Assembly: GCF_028743495.1 (NCBI RefSeq)
Contig: NZ_CP117968.1
Source of the DNA: Allobacillus halotolerans
GTDB lineage: Bacteria > Bacillota > Bacilli > Bacillales > Alkalibacillaceae
Direction: 5' to 3' (one strand)
DNA length: 64,000 nucleotides
The notes under the pieces are model-generated. The model did no database searches and was not told the DNA's origin. It saw nothing but the letters and a program-made list of their open reading frames with translations. Made by a program: the position numbers and the translations under genes. Every line of letters begins with the position of its first letter. The stretch's first letter is position 1. Shown here piece after piece: positions 1 to 8,163 of this stretch.

Positions 1-1604
1 CCTTGTCCACGAGGGGAGTAAGGAGCGATGATTGTTTTTCCTTCAGCATGTTGTAAGAAATCAATATAAACGCGTTCGCCTCTATTTTTTTTCATTCGTT
101 CAATCGTAAATAAGTCGGGATATTTTTGTACAAGTACTTTAGCTACTGTTTCCATGAACTCTCTCGTTTCGTCATACGTCCATGCTCCGTCCGTTGGAAT
201 ATGGATTTGTAATCCTTTTCGTCCAGAAGTCTTAGCGATGGAGACCAACTCTTTATAATCGCATAATTCTTTGATCAGTTGGGCGGCTTTTACGGCAACT
301 GGGAACTTGCTTTGATTTGGTGGGTCGATGTCAAATACCATTTCCCTCGGATTTTTTTCATCTAACCGATTGAAAGGGACATGAAACTCCAATGCCGCAT
401 GATTGCCTAACCAGATCAGACTCTTTAAATCATTGCAGACAAGATGTTCATTTCCTTGGAAATATCCAGGCGCGTATTCTGGGACATGTTTTTGGTAAAA
501 CGACTCTTCATAAATTCCGTCTGGAAAGCGAATGACCGTTAATTTTTTATTGTACAAATGGGGGAGCATCAATGGTGCAACTTTTCGTAAATGGATCAAT
601 AAATCCACTTTCCTTGCTTTGGAAAACAGTTGTTTATCCAAATTTGAGTAGTCAATGTCTTCCGGAAGTTGGGCGAGTTGTTCTTGAACGCGGTCCCACG
701 TACACTCTTTTGGAACTAAATCAAATCGAAACTGATTAAATAACGGTTCGCGAATTTCTCCATTGCGTGCATTCAAACAGTTTACTTCAATGCAAACGCC
801 TTCAGGGATTTGCCAAGTGGATTGGTTCAGTTTTTGTCCATTTTCTCGGATGAATTGATTCAACGTCTGTCGGTCGTCGTCTGGAAAACCGTTTTTTACC
901 TTACCGAGTGGAACAAGTTCTTGCTTGTCATAAACGCTAAGGTCGTAATAATCGTTCGCTTGATTCCATCCCGTAACGATGCCTTGAACCTGCCGCCAGT
1001 TTTTGATTTTTAACCATTGTTTTGAGCGTGTATTTTCTTGATAGGTTGAATCAACTTTCTTGGCTAAAATGCCTTCAGCTTGATGCAAAAATACATCTTC
1101 TTCGATGCTGGCCAAATCTTTGTATTGGGCTACCAGATTTAACCTTTTGGTCGGGTTCTTTTTGAATAGCTTCTCTAGCTGATTGCGCCTGTCTTGGTAC
1201 GTTTTTTTCTTTAATGATTTTCCGGTATGTTTCAGTAAATCAAACACATAAAGCTTGGCAGGCCGTTCCGCCGCTTTTTTTGCTATGGCCTCCGTTGATT
1301 TCATTCGACCTCGCGTTTGCAACTCAGAAAAATTGGTACGCAAATTCGTGACGGGAATCACTAATTCGCAATCGAGCAATAAAGGAAGGGCATTTTCGAA
1401 GGCGTCTTGGTTTTCTTCACAGGCTTTGATGATTTCAGGAAATTGATCATTTAATTCTTTTCCATTTCTGGACCATAAGGTAACTCTACTTGCTTTCCAT
1501 TCCAAACCACAGCGAAAACCGTCGTATTTCACTTCATAGCGCCACTGGTCGCCAATTGGCGCATCCTCGCTGTATGTGGTTAGCATTGGTTTCCACATGA
1601 CCAT
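1..1604 (-). CDS. ligD: ATP-dependent DNA ligase LigD (ligase-polymerase type), C-terminus cut by window edge
   Basis: NHEJ ligase that seals double-strand breaks together with Ku. I translated it from the reverse strand; the frame is open from 1604 to the left edge. The ligase domain comes first: motif I is EVKYDGFR with nucleotidyl lysine near residue 26, and EGILAKKVD is a later ligase motif. The polymerase/primase domain follows, with the metal-binding VFDIDPP and the SGRKGLQIHIP motif. This ligase-then-polymerase order is that of Bacillus YkoU. There are three possible ATG starts at 1610, 1604 and 1598; AAGG lies 6 nt before 1604. It is divergent from ku, so the two probably share a control region. 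The end of the polymerase domain lies outside the window. Confidence 0.93.
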   Translation of the reverse strand, partial: MVMWKPMLTTYSEDAPIGDQWRYEVKYDGFRCGLEWKASRVTLWSRNGKELNDQFPEIIKACEENQDAFENALPLLLDCELVIPVTNLRTNFSELQTRGRMKSTEAIAKKAAERPAKLYVFDLLKHTGKSLKKKTYQDRRNQLEKLFKKNPTKRLNLVAQYKDLASIEEDVFLHQAEGILAKKVDSTYQENTRSKQWLKIKNWRQVQGIVTGWNQANDYYDLSVYDKQELVPLGKVKNGFPDDDRQTLNQFIRENGQKLNQSTWQIPEGVCIEVNCLNARNGEIREPLFNQFRFDLVPKECTWDRVQEQLAQLPEDIDYSNLDKQLFSKARKVDLLIHLRKVAPLMLPHLYNKKLTVIRFPDGIYEESFYQKHVPEYAPGYFQGNEHLVCNDLKSLIWLGNHAALEFHVPFNRLDEKNPREMVFDIDPPNQSKFPVAVKAAQLIKELCDYKELVSIAKTSGRKGLQIHIPTDGAWTYDETREFMETVAKVLVQKYPDLFTIERMKKNRGERVYIDFLQHAEGKTIIAPYSPRGQ

Positions 1605-1748
1605 CACCATCCTTATGTACACAAGCCTCGTAGTTATTGATACCACAGAAATGAACTCTTTACACCATTATCCAATGAATAAATTCGTATGAATTCGGGA
1701 ATATAAAGAGGACCAATACTTTGATTTCGACTAGGAGGGAAGCCCCTT

Positions 1749-2642
1749 ATGCATACGATGTGGAAAGGATCCATTAGCTTTGGCCTTGTGAATATACCCG
1801 TAAAGTTGCATTCTGCGACAGAAAATAAAGATATCAAATTACGCCAACTTCATAAAGAATGTAAGACTCCGATCCGTTATAAAAAAACATGCCCAGAATG
1901 TGGACGCGATGATGTTGAAAACGATGAAATTGTTAAAGGGTTTGAATATGCCAAAGGGAAGTACGTCATTTTGACCGATGAAGAATTAGAAGAGTTAAAA
2001 GAGGAAAATGATGATAAATCGGTTGAGATTTTGGACTTTGTTCAATTGGAAGAAATTGACCCGATTTATTTTGATCGAAGCTATTATCTTTCTCCGAACT
2101 CAGGAGGAGCAAAAGCGTATTCGTTATTAAGAAAAGCTTTGGAAGACACAGGGAAAATAGGAGTGGCTAAAATCACGATTCGTTCAAAAGAACACCTTGC
2201 TGTCGTTCGTGTTTACGAAAATACATTAATCATGGAAACGATTCATTATCCGGATGAAGTGAGAAATGTCGGAGAAGTACCGAATGTACCTGAGCAAGAG
2301 GATGTCGGTAAAAAAGAACTCGATACGGCAAAATTGCTTATCGACCAACTAACAGCGGAATTCGATCCAACACAATATAAAGATGAGTACCGTGAAAATT
2401 TAGAGGACTTAATCGAACAGAAAAAAGACGGGGAAGAAGTCACCATTCCAAAAGAACCGAAAAAGCAGGATAATGTCACTGATCTGATGGATGCTTTAGA
2501 AAAATCCTTGCAAAAAAACAAGAAAAAATCGACCGGAATAAAGAAAAAGTCGACACAAAAGAAATCGACGGCAAAGAAATCATCCGAAAAAAGCACATCC
2601 AAGAAAAAATCCTCCGAGAAAAAAGAGAAGAAGACGGGTTAG
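1749..2642 (+). CDS. ku: Non-homologous end joining protein Ku
   Basis: Bacterial Ku homologue that binds DNA ends and recruits LigD. The N-terminus (MWKGSISFGLVNIPVKL) is typical of the family, followed by the Ku core with a CPECGRDD segment near residue 48. The last 40 or so residues are a Lys/Ser-rich basic tail, as in many bacterial Ku proteins, where the tail contacts DNA. The length (297 aa) is usual. AGGAGGG lies just upstream of the ATG. Its place next to divergent ligD completes a two-gene NHEJ module, which in Bacillus acts mainly in spores and stationary phase (family knowledge). I saw no convincing sigma-G promoter. Confidence 0.96.
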   Translation: MHTMWKGSISFGLVNIPVKLHSATENKDIKLRQLHKECKTPIRYKKTCPECGRDDVENDEIVKGFEYAKGKYVILTDEELEELKEENDDKSVEILDFVQLEEIDPIYFDRSYYLSPNSGGAKAYSLLRKALEDTGKIGVAKITIRSKEHLAVVRVYENTLIMETIHYPDEVRNVGEVPNVPEQEDVGKKELDTAKLLIDQLTAEFDPTQYKDEYRENLEDLIEQKKDGEEVTIPKEPKKQDNVTDLMDALEKSLQKNKKKSTGIKKKSTQKKSTAKKSSEKSTSKKKSSEKKEKKTG

Positions 2643-2656
2643 TTAAATATAATGAA

Positions 2657-2694
2657 GAAAATGTCCGTGAGTGGTCACTCACGGGCATTTTTCT
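2657..2694 (+). terminator. Terminator after ku
   Basis: Stem CCGTGAGTG / CACTCACGG extended by AAAATG / CATTTTT, followed by a T-rich tail. Confidence 0.85.
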
Positions 2695-2714
2695 TTGTGG
2701 GAAGGCTTGAAAAG

Positions 2715-2860
2715 GGGCGCATATATTTTCGATTTGGGCTCATAAAATACGATGAAGGGAGCATAAACAAGAGACAAGGTAGCATAAGTCGCGATCGGGG
2801 GAGCATATCTCAGGTATTCGGCTCATATATCCGAAATTAGGGCGCATATACAAATGGAAT
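2715..2860 (+). repeat. Seven-unit degenerate 21-bp tandem array, copy 1
   Basis: Seven units follow the pattern GGGnnCATAwA plus about ten variable bases. The CAT trinucleotides begin at 2720, 2741, 2762, 2783, 2804, 2824 and 2845, so spacing is 21 bp with one 20-bp step. The variable parts differ from unit to unit, so this is a conserved core with a fixed period rather than simple slippage. It lies between ku and a gene-poor stretch; I see no gene here. A near copy follows at 2899-3044. Confidence 0.85.
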
Positions 2861-2898
2861 GAAAAAGTATCGACTGTTTCTTCATTGAAAAGTTAGCA

Positions 2899-3044
2899 GG
2901 GTACATATATTTTAGCTTTGAGCTCATAAAATTCGATGAAGGGAGCACAAACAATAAAGAAGGTAGCATAAGTTGCGATCGGGGGAGCATATCTCAGGTA
3001 TTCGGCTCATATATCCGAAATTAGGTCGCATATACAAATGGAAT
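2899..3044 (+). repeat. Seven-unit degenerate 21-bp tandem array, copy 2
   Basis: Duplicate of the 2715-2860 array shifted by 184 bp and aligned unit for unit, including the single 20-bp step. CAT (once CAC) starts at 2904, 2925, 2946, 2967, 2988, 3008 and 3029. The third to fifth units differ by only a few bases from copy 1, showing that the whole array was duplicated. Confidence 0.85.
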
Positions 3045-3047
3045 AAG

Positions 3048-3081
3048 AAAAAGTACCGGTAAATGAACATAAGTAGTTCCG
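3048..3081. repeat. Left arm of a 1-kb inverted repeat
   Basis: AAAAGTACCGGT, a 9-10 bp middle and TAAGTAGTTCCG recur in inverted orientation at 3994-4026. The middle section is itself reversed between copies. The pair brackets the small gene at 3302-3562. Confidence 0.5.
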
Positions 3082-3301
3082 ATACTGTGGAGAAAATGCG
3101 AAAAAACATTCTGATTATCACACTAAAAATTACTATAATTAACATCAAAATAACAGTATAAATATCAACCAAAAACGCTTGAACATTTTAATGTCCAAGC
3201 GTTTGCTCTTTTATACTGTCTTGTATTACTAATTCACACTTTAATTTAAGTACATCATTTCACATTTTATTCCACAAACGCGCCCTGTTGGTGAAATCCC
3301 A

Positions 3302-3562
3302 TTATTCCTTTTCGCTATTTTCAAACGAACGATTTTTATAAAAATTGACGATAACCACGACAAACGAAATTATTGTCATTAAACCAAATGAATTTATAAA
3401 GGCATCTAAAAAATCCTTATTCTCAATAGTCATTCTTACAACAAATAATCCAAGAGAACTAATAAATAATACTATAATTATTTTACTTAAGGAAACATTG
3501 AACAAACTCAATGCCAGCAGAACTATTACTAAAATTATGCCGATTATATTTATTACACTCAT
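3302..3562 (-). CDS. Small membrane protein, function unknown
   Basis: An 86-aa protein with three hydrophobic stretches: about residues 4-20 (IIGIILVIVLLALSLF), 25-42 and 58-74, then a short charged tail ending SEKE. I chose the ATG at 3562 because GAAAGGGG lies 6 nt upstream; a longer form would begin seven codons earlier without a better site. I do not recognise the family. The gene stands alone, and its two ends are flanked by related words near 3274-3299 and 3578-3604 (GCCC, then TGTTGGTGAAAT or TTTGTTGAAAT), which gives it the look of a small cassette. Base composition is more AT-rich than the flanking genes. Confidence 0.5.
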   Translation of the reverse strand: MSVINIIGIILVIVLLALSLFNVSLSKIIIVLFISSLGLFVVRMTIENKDFLDAFINSFGLMTIISFVVVIVNFYKNRSFENSEKE

Positions 3563-4018
3563 CCTGTTCCCCTTTCTCAACAAAATGGCCCGTTTGTTGA
3601 AATATCAGTTAATCATAGCTCTTGCACTAAATTACCAGTTAGTTTAAGTACAATTTATCATAATTTCTATTTTTAATATTAACATAAAATTTCCATTTAC
3701 CTTTAAAACAATTCGTTCACTTAGGTTGCCAGCTATCTTTTGAACACTAAAACTGCCTTTTGTTCATTCTAAGTTTACACACCAAATAACACTCCAATTA
3801 GAACCCTAATTAGCATACTAAAGATTCAATTGACAACAGCTATTGTCAGTTAGCTATTTAGTATGCTATTTTCAATGCGATTTCATATGATAATTTAACA
3901 TAAGCATTGATATAACAGCATTTTAAAGAGACCGAATCGCTATGCGATTTGGTCTCCCATATGGTATGTTATTTAAACTTTTCTCCACCGAAACGGAACT
4001 ACTTATAAATGAACACCG
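3563..4018. other. Gene-free AT-rich interval
   Basis: No credible coding sequence. It holds one cassette-flank-like repeat (3578-3604), a long AT-rich stretch, the hairpin at 3928-3956 and the right arm of the inverted repeat at 3994-4026. Confidence 0.6.
3919..3956 (-). terminator. Probable terminator for the siderophore-binding lipoprotein gene
   Basis: Read on the minus strand: GAGACCAAATCGC, three-base loop, GCGATTCGGTCTC, then TTTAAAA. The stem is long but the T tract is short. Confidence 0.6.
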
Positions 4019-4034
4019 GTACTTTTCTTATGCA

Positions 4035-5021
4035 TTATTCTCCTTCATTCAATAACTTTTCTCTTAAGTCATCGAGCATAATGTTGGCTGCAATGACGCC
4101 ACCAGCCGTATTCCAGATTGTATCACTGACTTCGTAGGCTTTTCCTTCTTGAACTGCTTCAAGGTTTTGCCATAATGGATCTTCTGTCCACTCACTTTGG
4201 ACTTGCTGACCATCTTCAGCTTTTTGGTAGGTGAAGTAAAAGATGACGTCACCATCCATTTCATTGATTCGTTCTTTTGTAACACCTTTTGCTGCAAATT
4301 CATCTTTCTTTTGGGATTCTGGACGATCTAATCCAATCTCCTCCAAGATAATTCCTGAGAATGAATCTTTATAATAAATACGCACATCTTGTGGCATGAA
4401 GCGTACCATTGATACTTTTGTATCTAGTTTACCTGCGTCTTCCAAATCTGCAGAAAGTTCTTCAACCTTGCTTTGGTAATCATCAAGTACTTGTTGGCCT
4501 TCGTCTTGCATCCCGACAGCTTCGGCAATCAATTCAAAGTTTACTTTCCAATCGCCTCGCAATGTTTCTTCCATGACCGTTGGTGCAATAGCGTTAAGGG
4601 CTTCATAATGTTCTTCTTGACGCATTTTGTTTGCTAAGATCAAGTCAGGCTCAAGAGCAGCAATTGCTTCTAAATTAATGTCGCTTTCCGTACCGACGAC
4701 CTCAACACCTTGCATATCGTCGCTAATATGTTCATACCAAGGATCGCCAACCCACGATTGGACGGCGCCAGTTGGTGTGATGCCTAAAGAGAGTAAAGCT
4801 TCTGTTCCGTGATTTGTCAATACGACAATTTTTTCCGGATCTTCTTCAATGGTTGCTGTGCCCATCGCATGCTCTACCTCATAAGTATTGCTTGATTCGC
4901 TTTCAGTCTGGTTGTCACCGTTCTCATTGCTACCACTTTCTTCTGACGAATCATCTCCGCCACAAGCAGCTAAGAATAATACGAGTAAACCAGTAATTAA
5001 ATAAAATATGCTTTTTTTCAT
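4035..5021 (-). CDS. Siderophore-iron ABC transporter substrate-binding lipoprotein
   Basis: Class III periplasmic-binding-type protein of the FecB/FhuD/YfiY group that captures ferric siderophore outside the cell and passes it to the FecCD permeases. It has a lipoprotein signal peptide with lipobox LAACGG (Cys near residue 20), then a Ser/Asp/Glu-rich linker. The fold starts at EDPEKIVVLTNHGTEALLSLGI and ends with the usual C-terminal helix. ATG 5021 is chosen because GGAGG lies 10 nt upstream; the earlier in-frame ATG sits inside that site. It is transcribed away from the permease genes from a Fur-controlled promoter. The ligand (hydroxamate or catecholate) cannot be read from the sequence. 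Confidence 0.93.
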   Translation of the reverse strand: MKKSIFYLITGLLVLFLAACGGDDSSEESGSNENGDNQTESESSNTYEVEHAMGTATIEEDPEKIVVLTNHGTEALLSLGITPTGAVQSWVGDPWYEHISDDMQGVEVVGTESDINLEAIAALEPDLILANKMRQEEHYEALNAIAPTVMEETLRGDWKVNFELIAEAVGMQDEGQQVLDDYQSKVEELSADLEDAGKLDTKVSMVRFMPQDVRIYYKDSFSGIILEEIGLDRPESQKKDEFAAKGVTKERINEMDGDVIFYFTYQKAEDGQQVQSEWTEDPLWQNLEAVQEGKAYEVSDTIWNTAGGVIAANIMLDDLREKLLNEGE

Positions 5022-5045
5022 TTTCTGTTCCTCCATTCACCTTGG

Positions 5046-5101
5046 TGAGAATGATTATCATTTACAATAACTATCGTAATCATTTATAATAAGAGTGTCA
5101 A
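5046..5101 (-). promoter_or_regulatory. Fur-regulated promoter for the binding lipoprotein
   Basis: Minus-strand TTGACA (5101-5096), 17-bp spacer, TACGAT (5078-5073). A near-perfect Fur box, TGAGAATGATTATCATTT, occupies 5046-5063 just downstream. A second weaker Fur-like word (AATGATTACGATAG) covers the -10. Confidence 0.85.
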
Positions 5102-5161
5102 CAAAATTATTAAATTTTATTTATCTTTTATGTAAAAGCTAATTTATAAGCGCTTTCTGTT

Positions 5162-5190
5162 TTGACACACTAGACACGTTCATCTAGACT
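5162..5190 (+). promoter_or_regulatory. Candidate promoter for the permease operon
   Basis: TTGACA at 5162-5167, 17-bp spacer, TAGACT at 5185-5190, about 65 bp before the first permease start. No Fur box overlaps it, although one lies about 100 bp upstream. Confidence 0.45.
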
Positions 5191-5254
5191 GGTGAGAGCT
5201 ATGTGCTATTTTGCCCGTACCTACGGAGTTTCAGTGTAGAAAGGTAACATCATT

Positions 5255-6253
5255 ATGATAGAAAAAAATAAAGGGAAATGGATTGGGCTAGGAATTGGTT
5301 CAATTCTCGTAATGTTTTTTATGTGGGGAAGTGTCATCTGGGGGTTGACAAAGATTGATACACAAATGGTCATTGATTCATTTCTTCATTTCGATGGATC
5401 GAATGAGCATATTATCATTCAGGACACCCGGATTCCTAGGTCACTCATCGCTGCAGCAGTTGGAGCGAGTTTAGCGATCGCCGGAGCGATTATGCAAGGT
5501 ATTACGAATAACCCATTAGCTTCACCGAGTATCTTTGGTGTGAATGCTGGTGCTAGTTTCTTCGTCGTTCTTGGAATTACCGCTTTTGGCATGACATCTC
5601 TCATGTCCTTTACATGGTTGGCCTTTTTAGGAGCAGCATTAGCGGTGATCATTGTTTATTCATTGGGCACCTTAGGAAAAGATGGCTTGACACCAATAAA
5701 AATGACATTAGCTGGTGCAGCCATTGCAGCTTTATTTTCATCTTTGACACAAGGAATGCTTACATTAAATGAGCAATCATTAGATCAGGCATTATTTTGG
5801 CTTGCAGGCTCTGTGCAAGGAAGGGATTTAGACATATTAGTCGCGGTTTTTCCATATATACTTATTGGCTTGGTCGCATCCTTACTGATTGGAAAACAAA
5901 TCAACGTCCTTGCTATGGGAGAAGATTTGGCCAAAGGATTAGGACAAAAAACGTGGTTAATAAAAGTGTTGGCCGCATTGACAATTGTTCTATTGGCAGG
6001 TGGAGCTGTCGCGGTTGCTGGGCCGATTGGTTTCATTGGCATCATCATTCCGCATGTCGCCAGATGGATGGTAGGCATTGATTATCGGTGGGTTATTCCT
6101 TACAGTGGCATGTTAGGAGCAGTATTATTATTGATAGCCGATATTGGAGCGAGATACATCATTATGCCAGCAGAAGTTCCAGTAGGTGTCATGACTGCAT
6201 TCATTGGAGTTCCCTTCTTTATTTACATTGCAAGAAGGGGGATTAACGAATGA
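5255..6253 (+). CDS. Ferric siderophore ABC permease, FecCD family (first subunit)
   Basis: Inner-membrane half of a heterodimeric BtuC-like channel with about nine to ten membrane helices in 332 aa. Family hallmarks are DTRIPRSLIAAAVGASLAIAGAIMQ near residue 58, NPLASPSIFGVNAGA and the coupling region with GxxxxxxG-rich loops around GPIGFIGIIIPHVAR near residue 255. It begins MIEKNKGKWIGL with AAAGG upstream. The stop codon overlaps the next gene start by four bases, so translation is coupled. The product works with the next permease, the ATPase and the lipoprotein. Confidence 0.93.
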   Translation: MIEKNKGKWIGLGIGSILVMFFMWGSVIWGLTKIDTQMVIDSFLHFDGSNEHIIIQDTRIPRSLIAAAVGASLAIAGAIMQGITNNPLASPSIFGVNAGASFFVVLGITAFGMTSLMSFTWLAFLGAALAVIIVYSLGTLGKDGLTPIKMTLAGAAIAALFSSLTQGMLTLNEQSLDQALFWLAGSVQGRDLDILVAVFPYILIGLVASLLIGKQINVLAMGEDLAKGLGQKTWLIKVLAALTIVLLAGGAVAVAGPIGFIGIIIPHVARWMVGIDYRWVIPYSGMLGAVLLLIADIGARYIIMPAEVPVGVMTAFIGVPFFIYIARRGINE

Positions 6254-7302
6254 AGAGATATGTGCCTTTTCGAATTGGAAATATTTCATTTTTAATGAAT
6301 TATCGATCCATAGCTTATGTGATCGGTTTAGTTTTATTAACTATCATTTTAATTATCTTAAGCTTAGGCATTGGACAATTAAAAGTGTCACCATTAGAAG
6401 TAGTCAGAGCGGTTTTCGACTCCAGTTCAGACATGAATAACTTAGTCGTACAATCTTTTCGAATGCCTCGTGTATTAATGGCCCTGTTTGCAGGTGCTGG
6501 ATTAGCCGTATCAGGCGCGATTCTGCAAGGCATGATTCGTAACCCATTGGCATCTCCGGATATTATCGGAATCACAGGCGGGGCTGCATTCGCGACCGTC
6601 GGATTTTTAGCCTTTTTCAGTGATCGGAGCAATACATTAACGGTCAGTATTCAGTGGTTACCACTTGCTTCATTTATAGGAGCGATTGTCACAGGCTTTC
6701 TTGTTTATTTTCTTGCTTGGAAAAAAGGTGGAATCAAACCCATACGGTTAGTACTCATAGGTATAGGAGTTTCAGCTGCTGTACAAGCATTTACAACCAT
6801 GATTATGATTTTAGGACCTATATTTACGGCTTCACGAGCAAATATATGGATTACTGGAAGTGTAAATGGTGCAAATTGGAGTGAAGTTTGGACAATTATT
6901 CCGTGGTTCTTTCTTTTGATGGCCATTTTGTTTGTTTATGTAAGAAGATTAAATGTTCAGGAGCTAGGTGAGGATCTTGCAGCGAATGCAGGTAGCCTCA
7001 TTCAACGTGACCGATTCATGTTGATTACCCTTAGTACTTCCTTAGCTGGAATCGCAGTCGCATTTGCGGGAGGAATCGGATTTGTTGGCTTGATGGCTCC
7101 GCATATGGCTAGACGATTAGTTGGTTCATCTTTTGGATCGCTTATACCAGTCTCAGCTTTGGTCGGTGGATGTATTGTCATTGCGGCTGACTTAATTGCA
7201 CGCACGGCATTCGCACCGCTTGAGGTCCCAGTAGGTGTGCTCACTTCAGCGATCGGTGCACCGTATTTCATTTATTTGCTATACAAAAGTAGAAATCAAT
7301 AA
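6250..7302 (+). CDS. Ferric siderophore ABC permease, FecCD family (second subunit)
   Basis: Second FecCD-type subunit, 350 aa, paralogous to the preceding one: SFRMPRVLMALFAGAGLAVSGAILQ, NPLASPDIIGITGG and GGIGFVGLMAPHMARR are the matching motifs. Predicted to have about ten helices. The ATG overlaps the upstream stop (ATGA), giving coupled synthesis in equal amounts, as expected of a heterodimer. It is followed after about 36 bp by the ATPase gene. Confidence 0.93.
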   Translation: MKRYVPFRIGNISFLMNYRSIAYVIGLVLLTIILIILSLGIGQLKVSPLEVVRAVFDSSSDMNNLVVQSFRMPRVLMALFAGAGLAVSGAILQGMIRNPLASPDIIGITGGAAFATVGFLAFFSDRSNTLTVSIQWLPLASFIGAIVTGFLVYFLAWKKGGIKPIRLVLIGIGVSAAVQAFTTMIMILGPIFTASRANIWITGSVNGANWSEVWTIIPWFFLLMAILFVYVRRLNVQELGEDLAANAGSLIQRDRFMLITLSTSLAGIAVAFAGGIGFVGLMAPHMARRLVGSSFGSLIPVSALVGGCIVIAADLIARTAFAPLEVPVGVLTSAIGAPYFIYLLYKSRNQ

Positions 7303-7338
7303 AGGTTCAGAATGATCGACCTGAAAGGAGTGTTTGGA

Positions 7339-8163
7339 ATGGATGCCATTCGTACGAATGCATTGACGCTAGGTTATGGAGAAGAAGACATCATTGAAGA
7401 GCTTGATTTAGTGATTCCAAAAGGAAAAATCACTGTATTCATCGGAGGGAATGGTTCTGGGAAATCGACATTGCTTCGTTCACTGGCACGCTTGCTAAAA
7501 CCGAAAGATGGATCTGTCGTATTAGATGGAGCTGATATTGCGCGGACGCCAACGAAAAAAATTGCCCAGAAGCTTTCGATATTACCTCAATCACCTGTAG
7601 CTCCGGAAGGTTTGACTGTTCTTGAACTTGTTAAACAGGGAAGGTATCCGTATCAGAGTTGGTTAAATCAATGGTCTGAGAAAGATGAAAAAGCGGTTCA
7701 GCGGGCAATGGAAGTAACCGGAGTAAAAGATTTATCCGAAAGAAAAGTAGATTCACTTTCCGGTGGACAACGTCAACGGGCTTGGATTGCGATGAATTTA
7801 GCGCAAGATACAGATATTATTTTACTCGATGAACCAACGACTTACTTAGATTTGACCCATCAAATTGATATTTTGGATTTGTTGAGTGATTTGAATGAGG
7901 AAGAAAATCGGACAATCGTGATGGTGTTGCATGATATCAATCTTGCTTGTCGTTACGCTGATCATATCGTAGCAATCAGCAATAAAAATATTTATCAACA
8001 AGGTGACCCAGACACTATCGTAACACCAGAATTAGTGGCGAATGTTTTTGGTCTTCGTTGCCAAATTATGAATGACCCGCATAGTGGAACACCAATGTGT
8101 ATTCCATTCAGTAGGGGAAGACGTAAAAAGGATGCTGACCATGAAAGAAAAATGGATGCCTGA
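7339..8163 (+). CDS. Ferric siderophore ABC transporter ATP-binding protein (FecE/FhuC type)
   Basis: Cytoplasmic ATPase driving siderophore import. It has Walker A GGNGSGKST, Q-loop LPQSP, signature LSGGQRQRAW, Walker B IILLDEPTTYLD and the switch histidine in MVLHDIN. The DEPTTYLDLTHQ stretch is typical of iron-siderophore ATPases. Start 7339 (MDAIRTNALTLGYGEED) follows AAAGGAG by 9 nt; the in-frame ATG at 7312 has no such site. The mature length is 274 aa. The 3' end overlaps the first FhuF-like gene by 23 bp, so all four genes probably form one operon. Confidence 0.94.
   Translation: MDAIRTNALTLGYGEEDIIEELDLVIPKGKITVFIGGNGSGKSTLLRSLARLLKPKDGSVVLDGADIARTPTKKIAQKLSILPQSPVAPEGLTVLELVKQGRYPYQSWLNQWSEKDEKAVQRAMEVTGVKDLSERKVDSLSGGQRQRAWIAMNLAQDTDIILLDEPTTYLDLTHQIDILDLLSDLNEEENRTIVMVLHDINLACRYADHIVAISNKNIYQQGDPDTIVTPELVANVFGLRCQIMNDPHSGTPMCIPFSRGRRKKDADHERKMDA

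Noticed and set aside
2246..2602. Antisense frame in the ku gene rich in Phe and Ser.
   Set aside because: It is the complement of the Lys-rich Ku tail and has no independent support.
5785..6078. Long frames antisense to the siderophore permease genes.
   Set aside because: They are shadows of hydrophobic codons, with Pro/Thr/Ala-rich translations and no initiation signals.
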